Shown piece after piece: positions 47,279 to 56,922 of a DNA stretch of 64,000 nt. The notes beneath the pieces were generated by a model. The model was not told the DNA's origin. It was given only the letters and a program-made list of their open reading frames with translations, and did not search any database. Where the stretch lies: NCBI RefSeq assembly GCF_022397955.1, contig NZ_JAKEUQ010000009.1:1-64000 (forward strand), given 5' to 3'. The stretch is from Vibrio sp. Isolate32 (GTDB lineage: Bacteria; Pseudomonadota; Gammaproteobacteria; Enterobacterales; Vibrionaceae). The translations under genes were made by a program, and so were the position numbers. Each line of letters starts with the position of its first letter. Within the stretch, counting starts at the first letter, position 1.

Positions 47279-50158
47279 TTAGTCTTCGTAGTTATCGATG
47301 CTTGGGCAAGAACAGATTAGGTTACGGTCGCCGTATACGTTGTCTACACGGTTAACAGTAGGCCAGTACTTCGAGTTCTTCGTTGCTTTCGATGGGAAGC
47401 AAGCGAGTTCGCGAGAGTAAGGGCGATCCCATTCTGCGCCTGAAAGATCAACTTGTGTGTGCGGCGCGTTCACTAGAGGGTTGTTGTCTAGTGGCCATTC
47501 ACCCGCTTTCACTGCTGCCATTTCGTGACGGATTGCGATCATCGCTTCACAGAAACGGTCTAGCTCTTCTAAATCTTCAGATTCAGTTGGCTCTACCATT
47601 AGTGTGCCCGCTACTGGGAAAGACATAGTAGGTGCGTGGAAACCGAAGTCCATTAGACGCTTAGCAATATCTTCTTCGCTGATGCCTGTGTCTTCTTTAA
47701 GTGGACGAATATCGATAATACATTCGTGCGCTACGCGGCCGTTAGTACCACGGTAAAGAACAGGGTAGTGAGGACGTAGTTTTTCCATCACGTAGTTCGC
47801 GTTCAGAATCGCTACTTTCGTTGCGTCTGTTAGGCCAGGTTCGCCCATCATAGCGATGTAAGCCCAAGAGATAGGTAGAATCGAAGCACTACCTAAATCT
47901 GCTGCTGATACCGCGTAGTCAGAACCTTGTACACCGTTTTCGATGTGACCCGGTAGGAAAGGTGCTAGGTGCGATTTAACACCGATAGGACCCATACCCG
48001 GACCGCCACCACCGTGTGGGATACAGAAAGTTTTGTGTAGGTTCAAGTGAGATACGTCTGAACCGATGAAGCCAGGTGAAGTTAAACCTACTTGAGCGTT
48101 CATGTTCGCGCCGTCTAGGTAAACCTGACCGCCCGCTGCGTGTACTTGTTCACACACTTCTTTCACTTGCTCTTCGTATACGCCGTGTGTAGAAGGGTAA
48201 GTGATCATGATGCTTGATAGGTTTTCTTTGTGCTTCTCGATTTTCGCTGCTAAGTCTGTCATGTCGATGTTGCCATCTTCATCACACTTAACAACCACTA
48301 CCTTCATTGAAACCATTGATGCTGTTGCAGGGTTAGTACCGTGCGCAGAGCTTGGAATCAGACAAACGTTACGGTGAGCTTCACCGCGGCTTGCATGGTA
48401 ACGTTGAATTGCGATTAGACCTGCGTATTCGCCAGATGCACCAGAGTTAGGCTGTAGTGAGAAATCGTCGTAACCAGTGATTTCACATAGCTTCTCTTTA
48501 AGATCTTTTGCTAGTGCCGTGTAACCAGCAGCTTGCTCAAGAGGTGCGAATGGGTGAATTGAACCAAACTCGGGCCATGTTACTGGGATCATCTCAGCAG
48601 CAGCGTTCAGCTTCATCGTACAGCTGCCCAGTGGGATCATGCCGTGCGTTAGTGAGAAGTCTTTGTTCTCAAGCTGTTTTAGGTAACGCATCATTTGCGT
48701 TTCGCTGTGGTGCGTGTTGAATACTGGGTGAGTTAGGAACTCTGATTCACGACGGCAGTTTTCTGGTATTGCCGCAAATTCGTTTGATGCAATGTCAGAA
48801 GATAGTGCTTGAACGTCTTCTTTCACGTCGAAGATTGCGAACAGTGCGTTCACGTCGTCGATTGTGGTTGTTTCATCTAAGCTGATACCGATCTTACCTG
48901 GAAGTAGACGTAGGTTGATGTCTGTTGCTTGCGCTTTCGCGTACAGTGCATCTGTCTTCTCTTCAGAGTTGATTGTGATGGTATCGAAGAAGCTGTTGTT
49001 CGTTAGCTCGTAACCGGCTTTAGTCAGGCCAGCCGCTAGGATAGCTGTCATGTGGTGTGTACGACGAGCAATAGTACGTAGGCCTTCTGCACCGTGGTAA
49101 ACCGCGTAGAAAGACGCCATGTTTGCTAGAAGTGCTTGAGCTGTACAGATGTTCGATGTCGCTTTCTCGCGGCGGATGTGTTGCTCACGAGTTTGCATTG
49201 CCATGCGTAGCGCTTGGTTACCGTGCGTATCGATAGAAACACCGATTACACGACCTGGCATTGTACGCTTGTGCTTTTCACGAGTTGCCATGAATGCAGC
49301 GTGTGGACCGCCGTAACCCATAGGAACACCAAAGCGCTGAGCTGAACCGATTACTACGTCTGCACCCATTTCGCCTGCTGGCTTAAGTAGAGCAGAAGCA
49401 AGTAGATCTGTTGCAACAGTTACAAGCGTTTTGTTTGCTTGAGCTTTAGCAATTACGTCTGTTAGGTCGCGAACTTCGCCTGTTGTGCCAGGGTATTGAA
49501 CTAGTGCACCAAATACGTCTTGCTCTGGAAGTGTTTCAAGAGCGCCAACCATTACTTCAAAACCGATGTACTCAGCACGAGTTTTAACAACTTCTAGTGT
49601 TTGAGGGTGAACATCGTCAGCTACGAAGAATACTTTGCTCTTGCTCTTACCAGCACGCTTACACAGTGTCATTGCCTCGCCAGCCGCTGTCGCTTCATCA
49701 AGAAGAGACGCGTTCGCGATTTCCATACCAGTTAGGTCCATGACCATTTGTTGGTAGTTAAGCAGAGACTCAAGACGGCCTTGAGAAATCTCTGGTTGGT
49801 ATGGTGTGTAAGCTGTGTACCAGCCCGGGTTCTCTAAAACGTTACGTAGAATAACGTTTGGAGTGAATGTGTTGTAGTAGCCTTGGCCAATGAAAGTACG
49901 TTTCACTTGGTTTAGGTTAGCGATCTCTTTAAGAGAGGTCAGCATGTCCATTTCGCTCAGTGGCGCAGCAAGTGTCATTGGTTTTTCAAGACGGATTTGT
50001 GCAGGAACCGTTTCGTCGATCAGTGCATCTAGGCTAGTCGCATTGATCGCTTCAAGCATTTTTTGCTGGTCTGCTTTATTTGGGCCGTTATGACGAGCAA
50101 CAAACTCGTTTTGTGTACCCAAGTCTTTCAGTAATTGGCTTTGAAGTAATTCAGTCAT
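47279..50158 (-). CDS. gcvP: glycine dehydrogenase (decarboxylating), P protein
   Basis: The 959-residue PLP enzyme of the glycine cleavage system decarboxylates glycine and passes the aminomethyl group to lipoyl-GcvH. The N-terminal half has [14 protein letters not shown], and the PLP lysine is in [17 protein letters not shown]. Length and domain order are as in E. coli GcvP (957). It is last of the glyA-gcvH-gcvP unit, following a hairpin in the gcvH-gcvP gap. Confidence 0.97.
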   Translation of the reverse strand: MTELLQSQLLKDLGTQNEFVARHNGPNKADQQKMLEAINATSLDALIDETVPAQIRLEKPMTLAAPLSEMDMLTSLKEIANLNQVKRTFIGQGYYNTFTPNVILRNVLENPGWYTAYTPYQPEISQGRLESLLNYQQMVMDLTGMEIANASLLDEATAAGEAMTLCKRAGKSKSKVFFVADDVHPQTLEVVKTRAEYIGFEVMVGALETLPEQDVFGALVQYPGTTGEVRDLTDVIAKAQANKTLVTVATDLLASALLKPAGEMGADVVIGSAQRFGVPMGYGGPHAAFMATREKHKRTMPGRVIGVSIDTHGNQALRMAMQTREQHIRREKATSNICTAQALLANMASFYAVYHGAEGLRTIARRTHHMTAILAAGLTKAGYELTNNSFFDTITINSEEKTDALYAKAQATDINLRLLPGKIGISLDETTTIDDVNALFAIFDVKEDVQALSSDIASNEFAAIPENCRRESEFLTHPVFNTHHSETQMMRYLKQLENKDFSLTHGMIPLGSCTMKLNAAAEMIPVTWPEFGSIHPFAPLEQAAGYTALAKDLKEKLCEITGYDDFSLQPNSGASGEYAGLIAIQRYHASRGEAHRNVCLIPSSAHGTNPATASMVSMKVVVVKCDEDGNIDMTDLAAKIEKHKENLSSIMITYPSTHGVYEEQVKEVCEQVHAAGGQVYLDGANMNAQVGLTSPGFIGSDVSHLNLHKTFCIPHGGGGPGMGPIGVKSHLAPFLPGHIENGVQGSDYAVSAADLGSASILPISWAYIAMMGEPGLTDATKVAILNANYVMEKLRPHYPVLYRGTNGRVAHECIIDIRPLKEDTGISEEDIAKRLMDFGFHAPTMSFPVAGTLMVEPTESEDLEELDRFCEAMIAIRHEMAAVKAGEWPLDNNPLVNAPHTQVDLSGAEWDRPYSRELACFPSKATKNSKYWPTVNRVDNVYGDRNLICSCPSIDNYED

Positions 50159-50206
50159 GATATCGTTCTACTTTCTCTCTGGAGCCGTGAGCTAGCCCCT
50201 AAAATT

Positions 50207-50228
50207 AAGCTGCTCACAAGAGCAGCTT
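50207..50228 (-). terminator. hairpin between gcvH and gcvP
   Basis: AAGCTGCTC, loop ACAA, GAGCAGCTT. It sits 21 bases beyond gcvH and 49 bases before gcvP. On the minus strand only AATTTTAG follows, so it may attenuate or stabilise rather than fully end the transcript. Confidence 0.6.
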
Positions 50229-50248
50229 TATCGTAATGAGGTTACCTA

Positions 50249-50629
50249 TTAGTCTTCTTCGATAGAGCTTAGGTATTCTTCCGCATCTTTAAGGTTGTCT
50301 AGTTCAGACGCATCAGACATCTTCACTTTAACAATCCAACCACCTTCATAAGGTTCTTCGTTGATTAGCTCTGGGCTATCTTCTAGTTCTTCGTTGATTT
50401 CTACGATTTCGCCAGAGATTGGCGCGTAGATATCAGAAGCAGCTTTAACTGACTCAACTAGAGAGAAGCTTTCGCCAGCTTCAATTTCGTCTTCAGTTTC
50501 AGGCAGGTCAACAAACACAACGTCACCTAGCATCTCTTGAGCGTGCTCAGAAATACCGATAGTTACAGTACCGTCACCGTTGTCTTTTACCCACTCGTGG
50601 CTGTCTGCAAACTTTAGTGTATTGTCCAT
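50249..50629 (-). CDS. gcvH: glycine cleavage system H protein
   Basis: The 126-residue lipoyl carrier of the glycine cleavage system. The lipoylated Lys is in [14 protein letters not shown] (about residue 65), and the family start [15 protein letters not shown] is present. It lies 51 bases after glyA. Very acidic, as usual. Confidence 0.97.
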   Translation of the reverse strand: MDNTLKFADSHEWVKDNGDGTVTIGISEHAQEMLGDVVFVDLPETEDEIEAGESFSLVESVKAASDIYAPISGEIVEINEELEDSPELINEEPYEGGWIVKVKMSDASELDNLKDAEEYLSSIEED

Positions 50630-50680
50630 TGCTTATTCTCCAAAAATTTATGAGGTTTTAATTTAAATCTTAAAAACGGT

Positions 50681-51973
50681 CTAACGGTAAAGAGGGAAGC
50701 GCTTGCAAAGCTCTTTAACTTGCTTGCGAACACGTTGCTCAACTTCAGCATTGCCTTCAGGGCTTTCAACTAAGCCATCAAGTACATCGCCGATCCATTC
50801 ACCGATAAGTTTGAATTCTTCTGTGCCAAAACCACGACTGGTTCCAGCTGGCGTACCTAAACGAATACCAGAAGTAATCATAGGCTTCTCTGTATCGAAT
50901 GGTATGCCATTTTTGTTACATGTGATGCCCGCACGCTCTAATGCTTCTTCAGTTACGTTGCCTTTCAAGCCCTTAGGACGAAGGTCAACCAGCATTAGGT
51001 GCGTATCAGTTCCGCCAGTCACAATGTCACAACCGCGAGTTTGCAACACTTCAGCAAGAACTTTTGCGTTATCGATCACTGAATTAATATAAGTATTAAA
51101 TTCTGGGCCAAGTGCTTCACCAAATGCTACAGCTTTAGCCGCAATTACGTGCATTAGCGGGCCGCCTTGTAGGCCAGGGAATACTGCAGAGTTGATCTTT
51201 TTGTTGATGTCTTCGTGGTTAGTCAGAATCATACCGCCGCGTGGGCCACGAAGTGTTTTATGCGTTGTTGTCGTTACAACGTGTGCGTGTGGTAGTGGGC
51301 TAGGGTGAGCACCTGTCGCGATAAGACCCGCGATGTGTGCCATATCTACCATTAAGATAGCGCCAACTTCGTCAGCGATTTCACGGAATTTAGCGAAGTC
51401 GATAACGCGAGGGATAGCACTACCACCAGCAATAATCATTTTTGGTTGGCTTTCGATAGCTAAAGCGCGAACCGCTTCGTAATCGATTTTAAGAGTGTCG
51501 TGGTCTACACCATATTGAACTGCGTTGAACCATTTACCAGAAAGAGCAGGGCGTGCACCGTGTGTAAGGTGACCACCAGCGTCAAGAGACATACCTAGGA
51601 TAGTGTCGCCAGGTTGAAGTAGGGCAAGTTTAACTGCGCCGTTCGCTTGAGCGCCTGAGTGAGGCTGTACGTTCGCGTATTCACACTTGAACAGCTGCTT
51701 AGCGCGTTCAATAGCAATAGCTTCAACGGTATCTACGTGCTCACAACCACCGTAGTAACGACGGCCTGGGTAGCCTTCTGCGTATTTGTTGGTGAGGCAA
51801 GTGCCTTGAGCTTGCATTACTGCTTTAGAAACGATGTTCTCAGAAGCAATAAGTTCGATTTGTTCGTTTTGACGAGTGTTCTCTGCTTGGATTCCAGCAA
51901 ATACTGCGTCGTCAGTCGCAGATAGGTTCGTAGAGAAAAAACTGTCTAAGCTATGGTTTTGGTAAGCGTTCAT
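50681..51973 (-). CDS. glyA: serine hydroxymethyltransferase
   Basis: The 430-residue PLP enzyme that interconverts serine and glycine with tetrahydrofolate. PLP Lys is in [19 protein letters not shown]. It starts with the unusual head [20 protein letters not shown], a little longer than E. coli GlyA (417), and resembles the form I associate with alphaproteobacteria and with Vibrio second-chromosome paralogues. Together with gcvH, gcvP and gcvT it couples serine and glycine to methylene-THF. Confidence 0.96.
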   Translation of the reverse strand: MNAYQNHSLDSFFSTNLSATDDAVFAGIQAENTRQNEQIELIASENIVSKAVMQAQGTCLTNKYAEGYPGRRYYGGCEHVDTVEAIAIERAKQLFKCEYANVQPHSGAQANGAVKLALLQPGDTILGMSLDAGGHLTHGARPALSGKWFNAVQYGVDHDTLKIDYEAVRALAIESQPKMIIAGGSAIPRVIDFAKFREIADEVGAILMVDMAHIAGLIATGAHPSPLPHAHVVTTTTHKTLRGPRGGMILTNHEDINKKINSAVFPGLQGGPLMHVIAAKAVAFGEALGPEFNTYINSVIDNAKVLAEVLQTRGCDIVTGGTDTHLMLVDLRPKGLKGNVTEEALERAGITCNKNGIPFDTEKPMITSGIRLGTPAGTSRGFGTEEFKLIGEWIGDVLDGLVESPEGNAEVEQRVRKQVKELCKRFPLYR

Positions 51974-52413
51974 TGTCGAGACCTTTGATTAAGCTAATGG
52001 TGATTGTTTTTATAGTCCATTAGGTCTTACGTTGATTTCTGCATCGGTATCGTTTGCATTATATAGGTGTATAAACAGTGCCTTGCTTCTTATTTATACG
52101 ACCATAGCGTCAAAGCGATCGTTGTAGGGTCAATGCAGCACGAATTGGTTCCCAAAAATTTCGGGTAAAAAACAGCTCTTGCAAATGTTAAATCTATCAC
52201 TTGCTGCAAGCCGAAGTAGCATCTCTTCATCTAACAAGTCGATAACATAGCTCCGATAAAATCAATTTTCAACAAAAATTTCCAATAGGAAACAGTTTTT
52301 CTTGTTTTGCTACAGGGAGCACGCTTTATTTCCCTGTGTGCTCTTTAATCAACAAAGCGCTTCATGCAACAATGAAATTAATAGACAGGAAGTAAGAAAT
52401 AAATGAGGGACCT
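51974..52413. other. divergent promoter region between glyA and the XRE regulator
   Basis: 440 non-coding bases that must hold both promoters. A PurR-like box is at 52044-52059. I looked for a glycine riboswitch core (GGAGAG with CCGAAG) on both strands and did not find one. Nothing else is recognised. Confidence 0.6.
52044..52059. promoter_or_regulatory. PurR-like operator upstream of glyA
   Basis: TCGGTATCGTTTGCAT matches 11 of 16 positions of the PurR consensus ACGCAAACGTTTGCGT, with a strong right half. It lies about 70 bases before the glyA start. Confidence 0.4.
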
Positions 52414-53037
52414 ATGTCAGAAGACATTTATGATGAGTACCCATCTTTAACGTTGGCGAAAGAGACGTTAGATCAGAATATCGAACCACTTAAGCTCGGC
52501 CAGCGTATTAAAGATATCCGCAGCAAGCTGGGCATTACGTTAGAAGAGGCGAGCCAACGTACTGGTTTGGCGCGCTCTACGCTGAGTAAAATCGAGAACG
52601 AACAAATCTCACCGACGTTCCAAGCGATGCAGAAATTGGCTATGGGTTTGCAAATCGATATGCCGCAACTCTTTGAGCCGCCAAGAAAAAAAGTTGCCAC
52701 AGGACGTCGTGACTTAACCAAAGCAGGCCAGGGTAAACCTCACCCAACACCAACTTACGAGCATGAGTTGCTGGCGACTGAGCTTTCCAACAAAAAGATG
52801 ATGCCATTCAAAAGCCGTGTCAGAGCACGTGCTTTTGAAGAGTATAATGATTGGGTCCGTCACGATGGAGAGGAGTTCTTAATGGTAATCTCTGGTGATG
52901 TGATGTTCTACTCAGAGTTCTATGAGCCTGTACCGATGAGTGAAGGGGATAGCATGTATTACGACGCCAACATGGGACATATGTTGATTTCTACTAGTAC
53001 AGAAGATGCACTGATTTTGTGGGTGACTGCAAAATAA
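52414..53037 (+). CDS. XRE family regulator with cupin domain
   Basis: This 207-residue regulator has an N-terminal XRE helix-turn-helix (residues about 28-82, including GLARSTLSKIENEQ, ISPTFQAMQKLAMGL) and a C-terminal cupin sensor domain (about 135-205, GEEFLMVISGDVMFYSEF). It sits between divergent glyA and gcvT, so it probably controls the glycine cleavage and SHMT genes. A terminator separates it from gcvT. Confidence 0.88.
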   Translation: MSEDIYDEYPSLTLAKETLDQNIEPLKLGQRIKDIRSKLGITLEEASQRTGLARSTLSKIENEQISPTFQAMQKLAMGLQIDMPQLFEPPRKKVATGRRDLTKAGQGKPHPTPTYEHELLATELSNKKMMPFKSRVRARAFEEYNDWVRHDGEEFLMVISGDVMFYSEFYEPVPMSEGDSMYYDANMGHMLISTSTEDALILWVTAK

Positions 53038-53066
53038 GTTAACAAAGTTAGAATTTCTTATAGTGA

Positions 53067-53082
53067 ATGCAAACGTTTGCAT
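53067..53082. promoter_or_regulatory. perfect palindromic PurR-like operator
   Basis: ATGCAAACGTTTGCAT is a perfect 16-bp palindrome matching 14 of 16 PurR consensus positions. It lies 30 bases after the XRE stop and about 400 before gcvT, before the XRE terminator. A second half site (AACGTTTGCC) follows at 53091. Confidence 0.6.
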
Positions 53083-53101
53083 TTGTTTCTAACGTTTGCC
53101 A

Positions 53102-53144
53102 AAAGACGCGATATTGGTGTTAAAAGCATCAATTTCGCGTCTTT
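53102..53144 (+). terminator. terminator of the XRE-cupin gene
   Basis: AAAGACGCGA and TCGCGTCTTT form a perfect 10-bp base with further pairing (ATTGGTG / CATCAAT) inside. Confidence 0.8.
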
Positions 53145-53485
53145 GTATGCAACTGGAAGTTGTTTTTTAATTGTTAAATGTCACATTTTAAGCTGTTTTA
53201 ATCTTGTTAAGGGTGTAAAACTGACTCAGGCTTGTTTACTATAGTGAACACGGTTTACTCATGTTGATTGAAGTTTACTGAAGTGAATTCTTAGAAAGTG
53301 AGTTGTAAAGGTTTTGTACAGCTATCTATTCTTATAGCGCTGACGATAAAAGCCTATATAAAAGACATCACTTTTTACTATCTACTGTTTCTAACGTTAA
53401 CCCGTATCGTTAGAGGCGACTCTAAATAGAGATATAAGCGGCAGACTCGACTTTGGAAAGCCTGCAACGCTTCATGGAGAAGAAA

Positions 53486-54619
53486 ATGACTCAAGAACAC
53501 GCTAATCAAGACCTACTAAAAACACCTCTGCACGCACTTCACGTAGAAGTGGGCGCAAAAATGGTTCCTTTCGCTGGCTACGACATGCCAGTTCAGTATC
53601 CACTAGGTGTGAAGAAAGAGCACTTACATACTCGTGACGCTGCTGGTCTTTTTGATGTTTCTCACATGGGGCAACTGCGTCTACACGGTGAAAACGCAGC
53701 CGCTGTTTTAGAATCTCTAGTTCCTGTAGATATTATCGATCTTCCTGCTGGTAAGCAGCGCTACGCGTTCTTTACTAACGAGCAGGGCGGCATCATGGAT
53801 GACCTTATGGTTGCAAACTTAGGTGATCACCTATTTGTTGTTGTTAACGCAGCTTGTAAGACACAAGACATCGATCACCTTACAGCTCATCTTCCTGCAG
53901 ATGTAGAGATGGAAGTGATTGATGACCGTGCACTATTAGCACTTCAAGGCCCTAAAGCAGCTGAAGTTCTTGCTCGTTTCCAACCAAGCGTTGCAGACAT
54001 GCTATTCATGGACGTTCAAAAAGTTGATGTTGACGGTGTTGAATGCATCGTAAGCCGCAGTGGTTACACAGGCGAAGATGGCTACGAAATCTCTGTACCT
54101 AACGACCATGCAGAAGCTCTAGCACGTAAACTAACGGCAGAAGCTGAAGTAGAGTGGGTTGGCCTTGGTGCTCGTGACTCACTTCGTCTTGAGTGTGGTC
54201 TTTGCCTATACGGTCACGATCTAGATACAACGACAACTCCAGTAGAAGCGAGCCTTCTATGGGGTATTCAAAAGGTTCGTCGTACTGACGGTGAGCGCGC
54301 TGGCGGTTTCCCAGGTGCCGATATCATCCTTGAACAAATCGCAACCAAAGACGTTCAACGTAAGCGTGTTGGCCTAGTGGGTCAAACTAAAGCTCCTGTG
54401 CGTGAAGGTGCTGAGCTGTTCGATGCGGAAGGAAACAAAGTAGGTGTAGTAACGAGTGGTACTGCTGGTCCTAACGCGGGTAAGCCTGTTTCAATGGCGT
54501 ACGTACGCACTGATCTTGCTGCTATCGGTACAGAAATATTTGCTGAAGTTCGGGGTAAGAAACTGCCAATGACAGTAGAAAAAATGCCATTCGTACCTCA
54601 ACGCTACTACCGTGGCTAA
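53486..54619 (+). CDS. gcvT: aminomethyltransferase (glycine cleavage T protein)
   Basis: The 377-residue T protein transfers the aminomethyl carbon to THF, releasing ammonia. It begins MTQEHANQDLLKTPLHALHV at an ATG with GGAGAAG upstream; an upstream TTG at 53453 is rejected. Family motifs include PFAGYDMPVQYPLGVKKEHL and LFDVSHMGQ, and the C-terminal region KGPNAGKPVSMAYV-like (here AGPNAGKPVSMAYV). It lies on the opposite strand from gcvP, gcvH and glyA. Confidence 0.96.
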   Translation: MTQEHANQDLLKTPLHALHVEVGAKMVPFAGYDMPVQYPLGVKKEHLHTRDAAGLFDVSHMGQLRLHGENAAAVLESLVPVDIIDLPAGKQRYAFFTNEQGGIMDDLMVANLGDHLFVVVNAACKTQDIDHLTAHLPADVEMEVIDDRALLALQGPKAAEVLARFQPSVADMLFMDVQKVDVDGVECIVSRSGYTGEDGYEISVPNDHAEALARKLTAEAEVEWVGLGARDSLRLECGLCLYGHDLDTTTTPVEASLLWGIQKVRRTDGERAGGFPGADIILEQIATKDVQRKRVGLVGQTKAPVREGAELFDAEGNKVGVVTSGTAGPNAGKPVSMAYVRTDLAAIGTEIFAEVRGKKLPMTVEKMPFVPQRYYRG

Positions 54620-54764
54620 TATCTTTTAAGAGAAACCACTAAGCTAAATGAAGAAAGCCTATTGTATGATTAGTTAGGGCTGTGATCCTGCTTGGAGGCC
54701 TTCATAGGATACATCTTTAGTTAAAGGTTCCACTTCTTTATGCTGCTTAATTTATGCTGCTTAA

Positions 54765-54800
54765 ATTGTGGCGAGTCATTAAATGATGACTCGCCACAAT
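54765..54800. terminator. 15-bp perfect hairpin after gcvT
   Basis: ATTGTGGCGAGTCAT, loop TAAATG, ATGACTCGCCACAAT. There is no T tract. It lies between gcvT and the convergent 109-residue gene and may serve both. Confidence 0.6.
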
Positions 54801-54834
54801 GCTTTAATTAGTAACTCATACGTAGTATTAATTA

Positions 54835-55164
54835 TCAGCCATTATAAGATCTTGTCGGCATTTTTATACAGTATCTTTCGATAATCTCATCTATCTCCGC
54901 TATCGTTTGGTTGATGCTCCTAATTCCGCCTAGTGCTATGCCTTTTTCATTTTGTTTCAAGGCAGAAAAAGTCTGCTTCAATTCTTTATCCTCTAGCATA
55001 TTTCTGTGTAACAACACTTCTTTATGAGTGAGTAATCTATGTTGTACTGCAATAATTTCTTTGTGGCTGTTTTCAGAATCTAAAGCGTACTTTATGCAAG
55101 GAAATGCCAGTTCATATTGATTCTCAATTTCTTTTTTAACGTCTTTCAAATTGGTAATTTGCAA
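54835..55164 (-). CDS. hypothetical protein (109 aa)
   Basis: A charged, helical, Cys-poor cytoplasmic protein beginning MQITNLKDVKKEIENQYELA. I do not recognise a domain. It diverges from the XRE gene at 55364, but no functional link is visible. Confidence 0.6.
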   Translation of the reverse strand: MQITNLKDVKKEIENQYELAFPCIKYALDSENSHKEIIAVQHRLLTHKEVLLHRNMLEDKELKQTFSALKQNEKGIALGGIRSINQTIAEIDEIIERYCIKMPTRSYNG

Positions 55165-55363
55165 TTTTCTTATTTCCTAGCACTTGTATACACGAGGTAA
55201 CTAGCCTTTAAGTTCAATATCAATCTATGTGTGAAAGCTTATGAAAAGTAACGTTTTAAACAATCGAATAATATGATTTTGGTGGCTTATGTAAACTGTC
55301 AATAGCCAATTTGGTCTGCTTCTTGCTTAAAATAGGTCATAACTGTCTTTTAAGGATGAGCTT

Positions 55364-55693
55364 ATGTCACAGGAACCCATAATAATTGCGCTGACTGAGC
55401 GTAGAAAACAAGCCAACCTGTCTCAAGAAAAGTTAGCTTCTAGTGCAGGGATGAGTTTAAAAACCTATCAACGGATTGAACGGGGAGAAGCTGACATCAA
55501 GATGTCTCAGTATCGTTCGATCACTAGAACCTTGAAAATTACGGATTTGGATGTAGTACTTGATATTTTTGGTACGTCACAAGCGACTCCGGAAGATATG
55601 GCGGCGGTCTGTCGTCTGCTGTCAAGCGAAGAACGCGTATTGTTGATCAAACTGATTTTGTCGGTCAAAAAAAAGCAGCCGCCTTTCTTTTAG
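55364..55693 (+). CDS. small XRE family DNA-binding protein
   Basis: A 109-residue protein with an N-terminal helix-turn-helix (RRKQANLSQEKLASSAGMSL, then KTYQRIERGEADIKMSQYRS) and a C-terminal helical part ending KKKQPPFF. No effector domain is seen. It resembles regulators of small accessory loci; the target is unknown. Confidence 0.8.
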   Translation: MSQEPIIIALTERRKQANLSQEKLASSAGMSLKTYQRIERGEADIKMSQYRSITRTLKITDLDVVLDIFGTSQATPEDMAAVCRLLSSEERVLLIKLILSVKKKQPPFF

Positions 55694-55774
55694 ATAAATA
55701 GCGCAATGGATCTATTTGTGGGTCAAATAGACAGGTATTCCAAGGGTAATGTGTCTATTGAGGTTATGAAGCAT

Positions 55775-56185
55775 TCAATTCACTCTTCTACGGAGTTGTT
55801 TCGTGGTGCTTCTCTGTTTTTTACTTTCCAAACATCTTTTCTGGGAGGCGCGTGTTGGCTTAGTCGCTCGTCTCACTTTTTGAACTTTTGTTGTTTCCAA
55901 GATAAGATCTTTCAAACGCACTAAAGCATCATCTCGGTTTTGTTCTTGCGTCCTATACTGCTGCGCCTTAATGATAATCATGCCATCTTTAGTGATGCGG
56001 CTATCTTTGTGTGCGAGAAGCTTTTCTTTATAGAAGTCAGGTAGGGTGGAGTGCTTGATATCAAAACGTAAATGTATCGCGCTTGATACTTTATTGACGT
56101 TCTGACCGCCGGCTCCTTGTGCTCTGATCGCTGTTAATTGGAGTTCCCAGTCTTGAATCGAAACAGAGTTAGTTATTTGTAACAT
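55775..56185 (-). CDS. arfB: alternative ribosome-rescue factor / peptidyl-tRNA hydrolase ArfB
   Basis: This 136-residue class I release-factor-like protein hydrolyses peptidyl-tRNA on stalled ribosomes. The catalytic GGQ is in IRAQGAGGQNVNKVSSAIHL, and the C-terminal tail is strongly basic (KKQRSTTKQLRRRVN), which threads into the mRNA channel. The ATG at 56185 gives the family-like head MLQITNSVSIQDWELQ. The frame is open further upstream but this start fits the E. coli homologue (140 aa) best. Confidence 0.93.
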   Translation of the reverse strand: MLQITNSVSIQDWELQLTAIRAQGAGGQNVNKVSSAIHLRFDIKHSTLPDFYKEKLLAHKDSRITKDGMIIIKAQQYRTQEQNRDDALVRLKDLILETTKVQKVRRATKPTRASQKRCLESKKQRSTTKQLRRRVN

Positions 56186-56272
56186 AAACATCCATTTTAA
56201 AAGGTAATACGGCGCCATGATACTGAATATTGGTTATGGTATCAGTAACTTTATTAAAGAATGGTAGTAGTG

Positions 56273-56899
56273 ATGAAAATAGATTTAACGGCATATGAAG
56301 GATTAATCTTTGATATGGACGGTACGTTGAACGACACAATGCCTGCTCATGTCCAGGCTTGGCAGCAAACTGCGCAGGAATTTGGGTTCCACTTTGAAGC
56401 ATCTTGGATTCATAGCTTAGGTGGTATGCCGAGCTACAAAATAGCCAGTGAAGTGAACAGAAAATATGGTTTGTTTCTCGACCCGCAGGCGGTATCTAAG
56501 TTCAAGGTGGCATCATTCGCAGCGATTGAAGACAAAGGGGATGTCATCCCTTGTACACACTCGCTATTACTCGAACATCTAGGAAGTAAGAAGATTGCGG
56601 TTGGAACAGGAAGCCAGCGTAAAAATGCGAAGCAGCTGCTAGAAAATACGAACATTCTTAGCAAGCTCCATATTCTCGTTACCGCTACAGATGTGAAAAA
56701 CCATAAGCCGAACCCAGATACCTTCTTAGATGCTTGTTTTGGTATGGGATTACAACCGAAGCAATGTGTGGTGTTTGAAGATACGGACCTTGGTAAACAA
56801 GCCGCTCACGCTGCCCAGATGGACTGTATTCTAGAGGTAGATGGCGATAAGTTAGAGTTTCACCCCGCACACCCCGCACTGATTGGCTTTAGGATGTGA
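56273..56899 (+). CDS. HAD family sugar phosphatase, YqaB-like
   Basis: This 208-residue HAD-like hydrolase of the beta-phosphoglucomutase subfamily resembles E. coli YqaB (fructose-1-phosphatase). The nucleophile is Asp in LIFDMDGTLNDTMP, followed by VGTGSQRKNA (Thr/Ser motif), HKPNPDTFLD (Lys motif) and VFEDTDLG (acid motif). The ATG at 56273 gives a family-like head; an in-frame ATG at 56261 is an alternative. The exact substrate is unproven. Confidence 0.88.
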   Translation: MKIDLTAYEGLIFDMDGTLNDTMPAHVQAWQQTAQEFGFHFEASWIHSLGGMPSYKIASEVNRKYGLFLDPQAVSKFKVASFAAIEDKGDVIPCTHSLLLEHLGSKKIAVGTGSQRKNAKQLLENTNILSKLHILVTATDVKNHKPNPDTFLDACFGMGLQPKQCVVFEDTDLGKQAAHAAQMDCILEVDGDKLEFHPAHPALIGFRM

Positions 56900-56922
56900 G
56901 GTTACTTAGGCGTTATTTCGTG

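Noticed and set aside
51974..53485. Glycine riboswitch upstream of gcvT or glyA
   Set aside because: The conserved glycine aptamer pieces (GGAGAG and CCGAAGG with the CAGGCAAAAGGACAG tail) are not found on either strand in these gaps.
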